NCBI RefSeq assembly: GCF_015160875.1
Contig: NZ_CP063374.1
Location: 4,715,501-4,779,500 of the forward strand
Direction of reading: 5' to 3'
DNA length: 64,000 nt
Origin: Streptomyces chromofuscus
GTDB lineage: Bacteria > Actinomycetota > Actinomycetes > Streptomycetales > Streptomycetaceae
Both the position numbers and the translations under genes were made by a program. Below the pieces are notes generated by a model. That model saw only the letters and a program-made list of their open reading frames with translations. It was not told the DNA's origin and ran no database searches. Shown here one piece after another: positions 1 to 7,758 of the stretch (position 1 is its first letter; each line of letters begins with the position of its first letter).

Positions 1-346
1 CCTCGGGGTGGTACGAGACCGGGCCGTCGCCGTCGGCGGACAGGGCCGTGTCGGCGTGGGCGTGGGCCTCGGCGGGGGCCGGCAGGAGCAGGTAGCCGCC
101 GAGGTCCAACCGGCCGCCGCCACTGCTGCCACCTCCGCCACCGTTGCCGCCGCCCCCGGCGCCGTGCGACCCGCCCAGGCTGCCGGCCGTGCCGACCGCC
201 TCGATGCGCCCGCCGCCCAGCCGGACGTCCACGGTCCGGCCGTCGGTCAGTCGCGCGCCGCACAGCAGCAGCGTTTCCCCGTCGCCTTGTCCCGCTCCCG
301 ACGGGGAGGACGACGAATGAGGCGGCTGCGGCCGGCTGTCGGGCAT
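1..346 (-). CDS. Amidohydrolase / cytosine deaminase-like protein, 5' part only
   Basis: The gene runs off the left edge, so only about the first 115 residues are seen. ATG at 346 is preceded by GGAG at suitable spacing. After a Pro/Ser-rich start, residues about 25-50 (LLLCGARLTDGR, then VDVRLGGGRIEAVG) form the N-terminal beta-sandwich typical of amidohydrolases. A Gly-rich linker follows, then LDLGGYLLLPAPAEAHAHAD, whose HAH is the metal-binding HxH at the start of the TIM barrel. This fits a cytosine deaminase or related metal-dependent hydrolase; the substrate cannot be judged without the rest. The glycine-rich stretch before HxH is longer than usual. It is divergent from the tRNA-Thr gene. 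An overlapping plus-strand open frame at 8-385 is a shadow. Confidence 0.72.
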   Translation of the reverse strand, partial: MPDSRPQPPHSSSSPSGAGQGDGETLLLCGARLTDGRTVDVRLGGGRIEAVGTAGSLGGSHGAGGGGNGGGGGSSGGGRLDLGGYLLLPAPAEAHAHADTALSADGDGPVSYHPE

Positions 347-572
347 CGCGCTCCAGGGGCTCGGGATCGGGGGCGGGGCTCATGACCTACCGCCGAGATA
401 CGGACGCAAGATCACGGAGAGTGAGTCGAGCCTATGGCGGGGTTCGGCCCCTGGCGCGGAGGAGCGCAATAGTCGTACCGGCGTGGTCCGCCGGGCCAGG
501 GCGGTGTCCCGGAGGCCTCCGGGGCCGCTGAGAGGTCCGCGAGGAGGGCCGTACGGGGGCGCGGAAACGGAT

Positions 573-602
573 TTGGGTGAACGGCTGCCGAGCGTGTAAT
601 GT
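573..602 (+). promoter_or_regulatory. Promoter for tRNA-Thr/tRNA-Met/rpmG
   Basis: TTGGGT (573-578), an 18-nt spacer and TAATGT (597-602). The predicted start lies just upstream of the mature tRNA-Thr 5' end at 614. The rest of the 347-572 gap holds nothing I recognise. Confidence 0.55.
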
Positions 603-613
603 CTTCATCGCTC

Positions 614-686
614 GCCCCAATAGCTCAGTCGGCAGAGCGTCTCCATGGTAAGGAGAAGGTCAACGGTTCGATTCCGTTTTGGGGCT
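614..686 (+). tRNA. tRNA-Thr (anticodon GGT)
   Basis: A 73-nt cloverleaf. The acceptor GCCCCAA pairs with TTGGGGC, the D arm is GCTC/GAGC, and the anticodon stem TCTCC/GGAGA encloses loop ATGGTAA with anticodon GGT. The T arm contains GGTTCGATTCC. No CCA is encoded. It heads the tRNA-Thr, tRNA-Met, rpmG cluster, an order I recall being conserved in mycobacteria (thrT-metT-rpmG2). Confidence 0.95.
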
Positions 687-732
687 CTGGTGTGAGAGGT
701 TCCCGTCGCGAGGCGGGACCCGATCGCATCGC

Positions 733-805
733 AGCGGTGTAGCTCAGTCGGTAGAGCAAGCGGCTCATAATCGCTGTGTCACCGGTTCAAGTCCGGTCAC
801 CGCTA
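733..805 (+). tRNA. tRNA-Met (anticodon CAT)
   Basis: The acceptor AGCGGTG pairs with CACCGCT, with discriminator A805. The anticodon stem AGCGG/TCGCT carries loop CTCATAA (CAT). The 5' end is not the CGCGGGG-type of initiator tRNA, so elongator Met is preferred, also from synteny with metT. A lysidine-modified tRNA-Ile with a CAT gene anticodon cannot be fully excluded. Confidence 0.9.
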
Positions 806-810
806 CTGAC

Positions 811-858
811 AGTAGCCGATTGCGGGGTCGGTCCTTCGATCGGCTACTCTTTCTTGCG
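811..858 (+). terminator. Hairpin between tRNA-Met and rpmG
   Basis: A perfect 10-bp inverted repeat (AGTAGCCGAT at 811-820, ATCGGCTACT at 839-848) with an 18-nt loop, followed by CTTTCTT. It begins only 5 nt after the tRNA end. It may be a partial terminator or a processing signal separating the tRNAs from the rpmG mRNA. Confidence 0.55.
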
Positions 859-894
859 TTGAATTAACCTACCCGTTCGTCAAGGAGCACTCAC

Positions 895-1059
895 GTGGCT
901 GCCACCGACGTCCGCCCGAAGATCACGCTGGCCTGCGTGGAGTGCAAGGAGCGGAACTACATCACCAAGAAGAACCGGCGTAACAACCCGGACCGTCTTG
1001 AGATGAAGAAGCACTGCCCGCGTTGCAACGCGCACACCGCGCACCGCGAGACGCGCTGA
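895..1059 (+). CDS. rpmG: 50S ribosomal protein L33 (zinc-binding form)
   Basis: A 54-residue L33, a small protein of the large subunit near the E site. The start is GTG at 895 with AAGGAG seven bases upstream. Two Cys pairs are visible (CVEC and CPRC), so this is the zinc-binding C+ form; Streptomyces usually carry zinc-free paralogues elsewhere under Zur control (family knowledge). It lies downstream of tRNA-Thr and tRNA-Met and is followed by a strong terminator. The ending (AHTAHRETR) and basic composition are typical of the family. Confidence 0.95.
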   Translation: MAATDVRPKITLACVECKERNYITKKNRRNNPDRLEMKKHCPRCNAHTAHRETR

Positions 1060-1089
1060 CGCAGGCTCGTACATCTCGTACGGCTGATA

Positions 1090-1132
1090 CACGAGGCCGC
1101 CCCCGCAGTCGGGGGGCGGCCTCGTGGCTTTT
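1090..1132 (+). terminator. Terminator after rpmG
   Basis: A 14-bp GC-rich stem (1090-1103 with 1113-1126) followed by GCTTTT: a classical intrinsic terminator. Confidence 0.85.
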
Positions 1133-1301
1133 CCGGTCACCCTTTCGGCCGGCGTGGCCACCGAGCGCAAGCGGGCGCGGCGGCCTTTTATACGGTTGAC
1201 CCGGCATGGTGCTCGTTGAGCAGAGCCTCTGGAGCAGAGCGGCTCGAGGGGCCGCCGCCGTTCACCGGTCGACCCGAGCAGAAACCAGGAGGTGCCGAGC
1301 C

Positions 1302-1754
1302 ATGGCGCTCGACCAGTCCTTCGTGGGGCGGACCTACCCGCCCACCGACCCCTACGAGGTGGGCCGGGAGAAGATCCGTGAGTTCGCGGAGGCGGTGGGA
1401 GACGCCAATCCGGCCTACACGGACCCGGAGGCCGCCAAGGCCCTCGGCCACCCCGACGTGATCGCCCCGCCCACGTTCGTGTTCGCGATCACCTTCCGGG
1501 CGGCGCGGCAGGTCATCGCCGACCCGAAGCTCGGCCTGGACTACAACCGGGTCGTGCACGGCGACCAGAGGTTCGCCTACCGCCGCCCCGTGCGCGCCGG
1601 CGACCGGCTGACGGTCACCTCGACCATCGAGACGATCAAGTCGCTGGCCGGCAACGACATCCTGGACGTCCGCGGCGAGGTGCACGACGAGGCCGGAGAG
1701 CTCGTCGTCACCGCCTGGACCAAGCTGGTGGCCCGTGCGGCCGAGGAGGCGTGA
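1302..1754 (+). CDS. MaoC-like dehydratase N-domain protein, HadA-like
   Basis: 150 residues. ATG at 1302 follows AGGAGG; upstream in-frame starts have no such site. The fold is hot-dog (FAS1-type dehydratase, N-terminal half). Visible family features are an N-terminal FVGRTYPP, a YEVGREKIREFAEAVGDANPAY helix region and APPTFVFAI. It overlaps the ribosome-binding region of the next gene, a MaoC partner, so the two likely form a heterodimeric (3R)-hydroxyacyl thioester dehydratase. In Mycobacterium the syntenic hadA/hadB pair works in FAS-II mycolate synthesis; Streptomyces makes no mycolates, so the substrate here is unknown. The catalytic Asp/His motif lies in the partner, not here. Confidence 0.85.
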   Translation: MALDQSFVGRTYPPTDPYEVGREKIREFAEAVGDANPAYTDPEAAKALGHPDVIAPPTFVFAITFRAARQVIADPKLGLDYNRVVHGDQRFAYRRPVRAGDRLTVTSTIETIKSLAGNDILDVRGEVHDEAGELVVTAWTKLVARAAEEA

Positions 1755-1758
1755 GCAG

Positions 1759-2187
1759 ATGACCGACCGGATCGCGTACGCCGACGTCGAGGTCGGCACC
1801 GAGCTTCCCGCGCAGACGTTCCCCGTGACCCGGGCCACCCTCGTCCAGTACGCGGGTGCCTCCGGGGACTTCAACCCGATCCACTGGAACGAGAAGTTCG
1901 CCAAGGAGGTGGGTCTGCCCGACGTCATCGCGCACGGCATGTTCACCATGGCCGAGGCGATCCGTGTCGTGACCGACTGGACCGGCGACCCGGGTGCGGT
2001 CGTCGAGTACGGCGTCCGCTTCACCAAGCCCGTCGTGGTCCCGAACGACGACCAGGGAGCCACGATCGAGGTCAGCGGCAAGGTGGCCGCCAAGCTCGAC
2101 GACAACACGGTCCGCGTGGACCTGACGGCGACGAGCGCCGGACAGAAGGTGCTCGGAATGTCCCGGGCGGTCGTCCGACTGCCCTGA
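1759..2187 (+). CDS. MaoC-like dehydratase, catalytic subunit, HadB-like
   Basis: 142 residues from ATG 1759, 4 nt after the previous stop, with GAGGAGG at 1743-1749 inside the upstream gene. It contains the R-hydratase signature around YAGASGDFNPIHWNEKFA, with catalytic Asp and His in DFNPIH, followed by IAHGMFTMA. This is the active hot-dog subunit expected to pair with the upstream protein and to hydrate/dehydrate 3-hydroxyacyl thioesters in the cytosol. The physiological acyl chain is not apparent. A hairpin at 2223-2262 closes the two-gene unit. Confidence 0.88.
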   Translation: MTDRIAYADVEVGTELPAQTFPVTRATLVQYAGASGDFNPIHWNEKFAKEVGLPDVIAHGMFTMAEAIRVVTDWTGDPGAVVEYGVRFTKPVVVPNDDQGATIEVSGKVAAKLDDNTVRVDLTATSAGQKVLGMSRAVVRLP

Positions 2188-2222
2188 CCCGCGCACGCAG
2201 CACGGAAGGCCCGCACGGCACG

Positions 2223-2262
2223 GAAGTAAGGGGCGCCCGCACATGCGGCCGCCCGTTACTTC
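2223..2262 (+). terminator. Hairpin terminator after the dehydratase pair
   Basis: GAAGTAA (2223-2229) pairs with TTACTTC (2256-2262), with an inner GGGC/GCCC stem, followed by TCTCTGC. It has no long T tract, as is common in Streptomyces. Confidence 0.55.
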
Positions 2263-2463
2263 TCTGCTTCCCCGCGCCGGGGCGCCACATCTGTGTCTTC
2301 CGCGCCGGGGCGCCGGGGCGACCGGCGTCGCAGGGCCCCTCACGCGTGCGGCCGGACCGCCCGTTCCCGCCCCACCGCCGAGAACGCGCATGCGTGCCCG
2401 TCGACTGCCCCGGGCGACGCCGCGCCTGCCGTCCCTGTCAGTGCCGTCTCGTAGTCTTGGCGC

Positions 2464-3519
2464 GTGCAGGTACTCCACGACGCTCCCCTCGCCCCGTTGA
2501 CCACGTTCCGGCTGGGCGGTCCCGCGACCCGGCTGGTGACCGCGACGACCGACGCCGAGGTCGTCGACGCCGTACGGGAGGCCGATGCCACCGGCACGCC
2601 ACTGCTGGTCATCGGCGGTGGTTCGAACCTGGTCGTCGGCGACAAGGGATTCGACGGGACCGCCCTGCGCATCGCCACCCGCGGCGTCGAGCTGACCGGT
2701 ACGCGGCTGGAGCTGGCCGCCGGCGAAGTGTGGACGGAGGCCGTCGCGCGCACCGTGGAGGCCGGGCTCGCCGGCGTCGAGTGCCTGGCCGGCATCCCGG
2801 GTTCGGCGGGTGCGACGCCGATCCAGAACGTCGGGGCGTACGGCCAGGAGGTCGCCGCCACCATCACGGAGGTGATCGCCTACGACCGCAGGGCCGGCGA
2901 GACGGTCACCCTCACGAACGCCGAGTGCGGGTTCTCGTACCGCCACAGCCGCTTCAAGGCCGACCCCGAGCGCCATGTCGTCCTGCGGGTCCGCTTCGAG
3001 CTGGAGGACGCGGGCGGGCTGTCGGGGCCCATCCGGTACGCCGAGACGGCGCGCGCGCTGGGCGTGGAGCCCGGCGACCGGGTGCCGCTCGGCGACGCCC
3101 GCGACACCGTGCTGAAGCTGCGCGCCGGCAAGGGCATGGTGCTCGACCCCGAGGACCACGACACCTGGTCCGCCGGGTCCTTCTTCACCAACCCGATCCT
3201 GACCGACGCGCAGTTCGCCGCGTTCCACGCGCGTGTGCGGGAGCGGCTCGGCGAGGGCGCGGAGCCGCCGGCGTACCAGGCCGGGGACGGGCACACCAAG
3301 ACCTCCGCCGCCTGGCTGATCGACAAGGCGGGCTTTGGCAAGGGGTACGGCACCGGGCCCGCCCGGATCTCCACCAAGCACACCCTCGCCCTCACCAACC
3401 GCGGCGGCGCGACCACGGAGGACCTGCTGGCGCTGGCTCGAGAGGTCGTCGCCGGAGTGCGTGAGGCCTTCGGGATCACCCTGGTCAACGAACCGGTGAC
3501 GGTGGGCGTCAGCCTCTGA
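2464..3519 (+). CDS. murB: UDP-N-acetylenolpyruvoylglucosamine reductase
   Basis: 351 residues, GTG start. MurB reduces UDP-GlcNAc-enolpyruvate to UDP-MurNAc with FAD and NADPH in the cytosol (peptidoglycan synthesis). The FAD-binding half shows GGGSNLVV and GIPGSAGATPIQNVGAYGQE. SAGSFFTNPI holds the proton-donor Ser, and AAWLIDKAGFGKGYG lies in the C-terminal domain: a type I MurB. No ribosome-binding site precedes the GTG, but TAGTCT lies at 2452-2457, six bases upstream, so translation is probably leaderless. The 3' end overlaps the convergent deaminase gene by 11 bp. Confidence 0.95.
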   Translation: MQVLHDAPLAPLTTFRLGGPATRLVTATTDAEVVDAVREADATGTPLLVIGGGSNLVVGDKGFDGTALRIATRGVELTGTRLELAAGEVWTEAVARTVEAGLAGVECLAGIPGSAGATPIQNVGAYGQEVAATITEVIAYDRRAGETVTLTNAECGFSYRHSRFKADPERHVVLRVRFELEDAGGLSGPIRYAETARALGVEPGDRVPLGDARDTVLKLRAGKGMVLDPEDHDTWSAGSFFTNPILTDAQFAAFHARVRERLGEGAEPPAYQAGDGHTKTSAAWLIDKAGFGKGYGTGPARISTKHTLALTNRGGATTEDLLALAREVVAGVREAFGITLVNEPVTVGVSL

Positions 3520-4570
3520 CGGCTGCGGGCCCGTGCCCGTCGGCGGTCAGCCAGCGGTCCACGCCCGCCAGCAGCTTCGCCTTCGTCTCCTCCGGGGCCG
3601 CCGACGCCCGTACCGACTGCCGGGCGACCTCGGCCAGCTCCGCGTCCGTGAAGGCGTGGTGCTCGCGGGCGATCTCGTACTGCGCCGCCAGGCGGGAGCC
3701 GAACAGTAGCGGGTCGTCGGCGCCCAGGGCCAGCGGGACACCGGCCTCGAAAAGGGTGCGCAGCGGTACGTCCTCGGGCTTGTCGTAGACCCCGAGGGCC
3801 ACGTTCGACGCCGGACACACCTCGCACGTGACGCCCCGGTCGGCCAGGCGCTTCAGCAGGCGCGGGTCCTCCGCCGCGCGCACGCCGTGGCCCACCCGGT
3901 CGGCGTGCAGGTCGTCCAGGCAGTCGCGGACCGAGGCGGGGCCCGTCAGTTCACCGCCGTGCGGGGCGGACAGCAGGCCGCCCTCGCGGGCGATGGCGAA
4001 GGCCCGGTCGAAGTCGCGGGCCATGCCGCGCCGCTCGTCGTTGGACAGGCCGAAGCCGACCACGCCGCGGTCGGCGTAACGGACGGCCAGCCGGGCCAGC
4101 GTGCGGGCGTCCAACGGGTGCTTCATCCGGTTCGCGGCGACCAGCAGGCGCATCCCGAGCCCGGTCTCCCGCGACGCCGTCTCCACCGCGTCCAGGATGA
4201 TCTCCAGCGCCGAGATGAGACCGCCCAGGCGCGGGGCGTACGACGTCGGGTCGACCTGGATCTCCAGCCAGCCCGAGCCGTCTCTCACATCCTCCTCGGC
4301 CGCCTCCCGCACCAGCCGCCGGATGTCCTCCGGCTCCCTCAGGCACGACCGCGCGGCGTCGTACAGGCGCTGGAAGCGGAACCAGCCCCGCTCGTCCGTC
4401 GCCCGCAGCCTCGGCGGCTCGCCGCTGACCAGGGCGTCCGCCAGCGCCTCGGGCAGCCGTACGCCGTACTTGTCCGCCAGTTCCAGCAGGGTGCCCGGCC
4501 GCATCGAGCCGGTGAAGTGCAGGTGCAGATGGGCCTTGGGGAGGTCGGAGACATCACGTACACGTTCCAT
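3509..4570 (-). CDS. add: Adenosine deaminase family protein
   Basis: 353 residues, ATG at 4570. This family deaminates adenosine or deoxyadenosine to inosine (purine salvage) using one Zn2+. Visible elements are KAHLHLHFTG (HxH metal ligands, about residues 12-21), SAPHGGE (equivalent of HAGE with the catalytic Glu), DRVGHG, CPASNVALG, and GADDPLLFG (catalytic Asp pair). The changes from consensus (FTG for LDG, PHGGE for HAGE) are mild, so adenosine deaminase is favoured, but an adenine- or aminofutalosine-deaminating relative is possible. It converges on murB with an 11-bp overlap. The aminotransferase upstream on the same strand is separated by a terminator. Confidence 0.85.
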   Translation of the reverse strand: MERVRDVSDLPKAHLHLHFTGSMRPGTLLELADKYGVRLPEALADALVSGEPPRLRATDERGWFRFQRLYDAARSCLREPEDIRRLVREAAEEDVRDGSGWLEIQVDPTSYAPRLGGLISALEIILDAVETASRETGLGMRLLVAANRMKHPLDARTLARLAVRYADRGVVGFGLSNDERRGMARDFDRAFAIAREGGLLSAPHGGELTGPASVRDCLDDLHADRVGHGVRAAEDPRLLKRLADRGVTCEVCPASNVALGVYDKPEDVPLRTLFEAGVPLALGADDPLLFGSRLAAQYEIAREHHAFTDAELAEVARQSVRASAAPEETKAKLLAGVDRWLTADGHGPAAVRG

Positions 4571-4636
4571 TCCAGGATCCTGCCGTACGGCTCGGTCGTC
4601 CTGGTACCGCTTTCCCCGTTCGTGGTCTTGCTCGCA

Positions 4637-4675
4637 CGAAGAAACGGGCCGCCTCCCCGAAGGGAGACGGCCCGT
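4637..4675 (-). terminator. Terminator of the aminotransferase gene
   Basis: ACGGGCC (4644-4650) pairs with GGCCCGT (4669-4675) and the inner bases also pair with one mismatch. Read on the minus strand the stem is followed by TTCTTCG. Confidence 0.7.
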
Positions 4676-4689
4676 CCGGTGCGGGGGAC

Positions 4690-5916
4690 TCAGTCCCTGG
4701 CCTCCGCCAGCAGCTTCTGGATGCGGCTCACGCCCTCGACGAGGTCCTCGTCGCCCAGGGCGTACGACAGCCGCAGGTAGCCCGGCGTACCGAAGGCCTC
4801 ACCCGGGACGACCGCGACCTCGGCCTCCTCCAGGATCAGCGCGGCCAGCTCGACCGTGTTCTGCGGCCGCTTGCCGCGGATCTCCTTGCCGACCAGGGCC
4901 TTCACCGACGGGTAGGCGTAGAAGGCGCCCTCGGGCTCGGGGCAGAGCACGCCGTCGATCTCGTTGAGCATCCGGACGATCGTGCGGCGGCGGCGGTCGA
5001 AGGCCTCACGCATCTTCTCGACGGCGACCAGGTCGCCGGAGACGGCGGCCAGCGCGGCAGCCTGGGCGACGTTCGAGACGTTCGACGTGGCGTGCGACTG
5101 CAGGTTCGTGGCGGCCTTCACGACGTCCTTCGGGCCGATGATCCAGCCCACGCGCCAGCCGGTCATGGCGTACGTCTTGGCGACACCGTTGACCACGATG
5201 CACTTGTCGCGCAGCTCTGGCAGGACGGCCGGCAACGACACGGCCGACGCGTCGCCGTAGACCAGGTGCTCGTAGATCTCGTCGGTGAGCACCCACAGGC
5301 CGTGCTCGACGGCCCAGCGGCCGATGGCCTCGGTCTCGGCCTCGGAGTAGACCGCGCCGGTCGGGTTGGACGGGGAGACGAACAGGACGACCTTCGTCCG
5401 CTCCGTGCGGGCGGCCTCCAGCTGCTCCACGCTCACCCGGTAACCGGTCGTCTCGTCGGCGACGACCTCGACGGGGACACCGCCGGCCAGCCGGATCGAC
5501 TCGGGGTACGTCGTCCAGTAGGGGGCCGGGACGATGACCTCGTCGCCCGGGTCGAGGATGGCGGCGAACGCCTCGTAGATGGCCTGCTTGCCGCCGTTGG
5601 TGACCAGGATCTGCGACGCGTCGACCTCGTAACCGGAGTCGCGCAGCGTCTTCGCGGCGATCGCGGCCTTCAGCTCGGGCAGGCCGCCGGCCGGCGTGTA
5701 GCGGTGGTACTTGGGGTTCTTGCAGGCCTCGATCGCGGCCTCGACGATGTAGTCGGGGGTCGGGAAGTCGGGCTCGCCGGCGCCGAATCCGATCACCGGA
5801 CGCCCGGCGGCCTTGAGGGCCTTGGCCTTGGCGTCCACGGCGAGGGTGGCGGACTCGGAGATCGCGCCGATGCGGGCCGAGACCCGGCGCTCGGTGGGTG
5901 GAATTGCAGCGCTCAT
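4690..5916 (-). CDS. aspC: Pyridoxal phosphate-dependent aspartate aminotransferase
   Basis: 408 residues from ATG 5916; an upstream in-frame ATG at 5952 would add 12 residues outside the conserved fold. Class Ib aminotransferase: N-terminal [74 protein letters not shown] (PLP Lys in AKTYAMTG), and a C-terminal RLSYAL with the substrate-carboxylate Arg. It should transfer the amino group of aspartate to 2-oxoglutarate; prephenate activity is known for some class Ib enzymes. A strong ribosome-binding site is lacking and AACGAT lies near the leaderless -10 position. Divergent from the tRNA-Trp/secE/nusG unit, as in other Streptomyces. Confidence 0.9.
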   Translation of the reverse strand: MSAAIPPTERRVSARIGAISESATLAVDAKAKALKAAGRPVIGFGAGEPDFPTPDYIVEAAIEACKNPKYHRYTPAGGLPELKAAIAAKTLRDSGYEVDASQILVTNGGKQAIYEAFAAILDPGDEVIVPAPYWTTYPESIRLAGGVPVEVVADETTGYRVSVEQLEAARTERTKVVLFVSPSNPTGAVYSEAETEAIGRWAVEHGLWVLTDEIYEHLVYGDASAVSLPAVLPELRDKCIVVNGVAKTYAMTGWRVGWIIGPKDVVKAATNLQSHATSNVSNVAQAAALAAVSGDLVAVEKMREAFDRRRRTIVRMLNEIDGVLCPEPEGAFYAYPSVKALVGKEIRGKRPQNTVELAALILEEAEVAVVPGEAFGTPGYLRLSYALGDEDLVEGVSRIQKLLAEARD

Positions 5917-6095
5917 GGGGCCATCGTTCCAGACCGGAAACCGGCCCGGCACACTGGTTTCACGTACTGAACAGCTCGGGGCAAACCGTTGAACACCAGT
6001 CCGGGCACCGCGGGTGGCCTGGGTGATCTTCGGCCGGTCCGCGGCCGGGAAGACGTCGTTTCTCCGGCGGCGCAGGCCCCGCGGGCCATTTTCTG

Positions 6096-6125
6096 TTCGA
6101 CGCCCGGCTCAGGACCACGTACACT
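6096..6125 (+). promoter_or_regulatory. Promoter for tRNA-Trp-secE-nusG
   Basis: TTCGAC (6096-6101), an 18-nt spacer and TACACT (6120-6125). A second -10-like box, TACGTT (6193-6198), lies just before the tRNA without a good -35. The 5917-6209 gap has no convincing gene. Confidence 0.6.
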
Positions 6126-6209
6126 CTCACCTCGTTGGCCTTCAGCGGCCCCGCTCGCAGCCGGTGCACACCGAGCACCCGGTTGGATGCGGTACGTTGG
6201 GGCACACGA

Positions 6210-6282
6210 AGGGTCGTAGCTCAATTGGTAGAGCACCGGTCTCCAAAACCGGCGGTTGGGGGTTCAAGTCCCTCCGGCCCTG
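6210..6282 (+). tRNA. tRNA-Trp (anticodon CCA)
   Basis: The acceptor AGGGTCG pairs with CGGCCCT (one G-T pair), with discriminator G6282. The anticodon stem CCGGT/ACCGG has loop CTCCAAA (CCA). It stands directly upstream of secE as in mycobacteria (trpT). Confidence 0.96.
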
Positions 6283-6387
6283 CTACACACACCGCCAGGA
6301 TGTGTGCGCAGGTACGTACAGCAATGCAACGCCGTGCGGCTCAGACCGGGCGCGGCACGGCCACGACCCGGGATCAGGTGAGGACGA

Positions 6388-6675
6388 ATGACGGACGCCG
6401 TGGGCTCCCTCGACACGCCTGATGCTCAGGATGAGGCACCGGAGTCCCAGAAGAAGACCCGCAAGGGCGGCAAGCGTGCCAAGAAGGGCCCGCTGAAGCG
6501 TCTTGCCCTCTTCTACCGGCAGATCGTCGCCGAGCTCCGCAAGGTCGTCTGGCCCTCGCGCACCCAGCTGACGCGATACACGACGGTCGTCATCATCTTC
6601 GTCGTCGTCATGATCGGACTGGTCACCGTGATTGACTATGGGCTCGACCACGCCGCCAAGTACGTCTTCGGCTGA
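6388..6675 (+). CDS. secE: Preprotein translocase subunit SecE
   Basis: 95 residues, ATG at 6388 after GGTGAGGA. The basic N-terminal third (KKTRKGGKRAKKG) precedes the conserved amphipathic region FYRQIVAELRKVVWPSRTQL and a single transmembrane helix (VVIIFVVVMIGLVTVIDYGL). This is the short one-span SecE type that clamps SecY in the SecYEG channel. secY is at 43332. nusG follows after a hairpin that may modulate readthrough. Confidence 0.95.
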   Translation: MTDAVGSLDTPDAQDEAPESQKKTRKGGKRAKKGPLKRLALFYRQIVAELRKVVWPSRTQLTRYTTVVIIFVVVMIGLVTVIDYGLDHAAKYVFG

Positions 6676-6686
6676 GCCAAGAGCGA

Positions 6687-6712
6687 AGGGCGCCGGGACC
6701 CGGCGCCCCTTT
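6687..6712 (+). terminator. Hairpin between secE and nusG
   Basis: GGGCGCCG (6688-6695) pairs with CGGCGCCC (6701-6708), followed by CTTT. Probably a partial terminator that sets the nusG level. Confidence 0.65.
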
Positions 6713-6753
6713 CGCGTGTTCCACCCCTATGTATCCAGGAAGAAGCAGCCACC

Positions 6754-7560
6754 GTGTCTGACCCGAACGTGAACGACGACGCCATCGAGCCGGTCGAGTC
6801 CGTGGAAGACGAGCTCGACATCGTCGAGGGTGCGGACGAGGACCTGGACGAGGCCGAGGCTGCCGACGCCGCCGCGGGCGAACCCGCGGAGGAAGCCGCC
6901 GTGCACGTCGAGGAGGAGCCCGCGGAGGAGGCCGAGCCCGAGCTCGACCCCGTCGAGAAGCTCCGCCAGGAGCTGCGGACGCTCCCCGGTGAGTGGTACG
7001 TCATCCACACCTACGCCGGTTACGAGAACCGCGTGAAGACCAACCTGGAGCAGCGCGCCGTCTCGCTGAACGTCGAGGACTACATCTTCCAGGCCGAGGT
7101 GCCGCAGGAAGAGGTCGTCCAGATCAAGAACGGCGACCGCAAGACCATCAAGCAGAACAAGCTCCCGGGCTACGTCCTGGTCCGCATGGACCTGACGAAC
7201 GAGTCCTGGGGCGTCGTGCGCAACACCCCCGGTGTCACCGGCTTCGTGGGCAACGCCTACGACCCGTACCCGCTGACCCTGGACGAGATCGTCAAGATGC
7301 TCGCCCCGGAGGCGGAGGAGAAGGCCGCCCGCGAGGCCGCCGAGGCCGAGGGCAAGCCGGCGCCGCAGCGCAAGGTCGAGGTCCAGGTGCTGGACTTCGA
7401 GGTCGGCGACTCGGTCACCGTCACCGACGGCCCGTTCGCCACGCTGCAGGCGACGATCAACGAGATCAACCCCGACTCCAAGAAGGTCAAGGGTCTGGTG
7501 GAGATCTTCGGCCGCGAGACGCCGGTCGAGCTCTCGTTCGACCAGATCCAGAAGAACTGA
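6754..7560 (+). CDS. nusG: Transcription termination/antitermination protein NusG
   Basis: 268 residues, GTG start with AGGAAG upstream. Residues 1-70 are a strongly acidic Glu/Asp/Ala extension absent from the about 180-residue E. coli protein. The NGN domain starts near residue 80 ([31 protein letters not shown]), which binds the RNA polymerase clamp. A second charged Ala/Glu/Pro insert precedes the C-terminal KOW domain ([17 protein letters not shown] to the end), which contacts Rho or ribosomal protein S10. The acidic tail is usual in Streptomyces NusG, as I recall. It lies between secE and rplK, the standard order. Confidence 0.95.
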   Translation: MSDPNVNDDAIEPVESVEDELDIVEGADEDLDEAEAADAAAGEPAEEAAVHVEEEPAEEAEPELDPVEKLRQELRTLPGEWYVIHTYAGYENRVKTNLEQRAVSLNVEDYIFQAEVPQEEVVQIKNGDRKTIKQNKLPGYVLVRMDLTNESWGVVRNTPGVTGFVGNAYDPYPLTLDEIVKMLAPEAEEKAAREAAEAEGKPAPQRKVEVQVLDFEVGDSVTVTDGPFATLQATINEINPDSKKVKGLVEIFGRETPVELSFDQIQKN

Positions 7561-7568
7561 CCCTGACA

Positions 7569-7598
7569 GGGCGCACCCCTTCTGGGCGCACCCCTTCT
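7569..7598 (+). repeat. 15-bp perfect tandem repeat after nusG
   Basis: GGGCGCACCCCTTCT occurs twice head to tail (7569-7583, 7584-7598), eight bases after the nusG stop. It is non-coding. Confidence 0.9.
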
Positions 7599-7659
7599 GG
7601 ACCAACCGCTTCCGCGCAGGTCAGGTGGGCTCTCGGAGTCTGTCTGACCTGCACGGTTT

Positions 7660-7687
7660 TTGGCCGCGCATCTATACCCGTTATCGT
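7660..7687 (+). promoter_or_regulatory. Possible rplK promoter
   Basis: TATCGT (7682-7687) with TTGGCC 16 nt upstream (7660-7665). TATACC at 7673 is an alternative -10. A small hairpin (CCGAGACGCGACTCGG) lies in the leader before AAAGGACCCGGAGAG. L1 autoregulation is known for this operon family, but I cannot resolve an L1 site. Confidence 0.4.
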
Positions 7688-7758
7688 TGTGCGGTATGCC
7701 TTCTGCCGAGACGCGACTCGGTGGGAGGTAGACCCGAATCGAAAGGACCCGGAGAGCT

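Noticed and set aside
8-385. Plus-strand frame at the left edge
   Set aside because: The minus strand carries a clear amidohydrolase start with HxH; the plus frame is low complexity.
733-805. tRNA-Ile with CAT gene anticodon instead of tRNA-Met
   Set aside because: Synteny with thrT-metT and the acceptor stem favour Met, though lysidine-type identity elements cannot be judged by eye.
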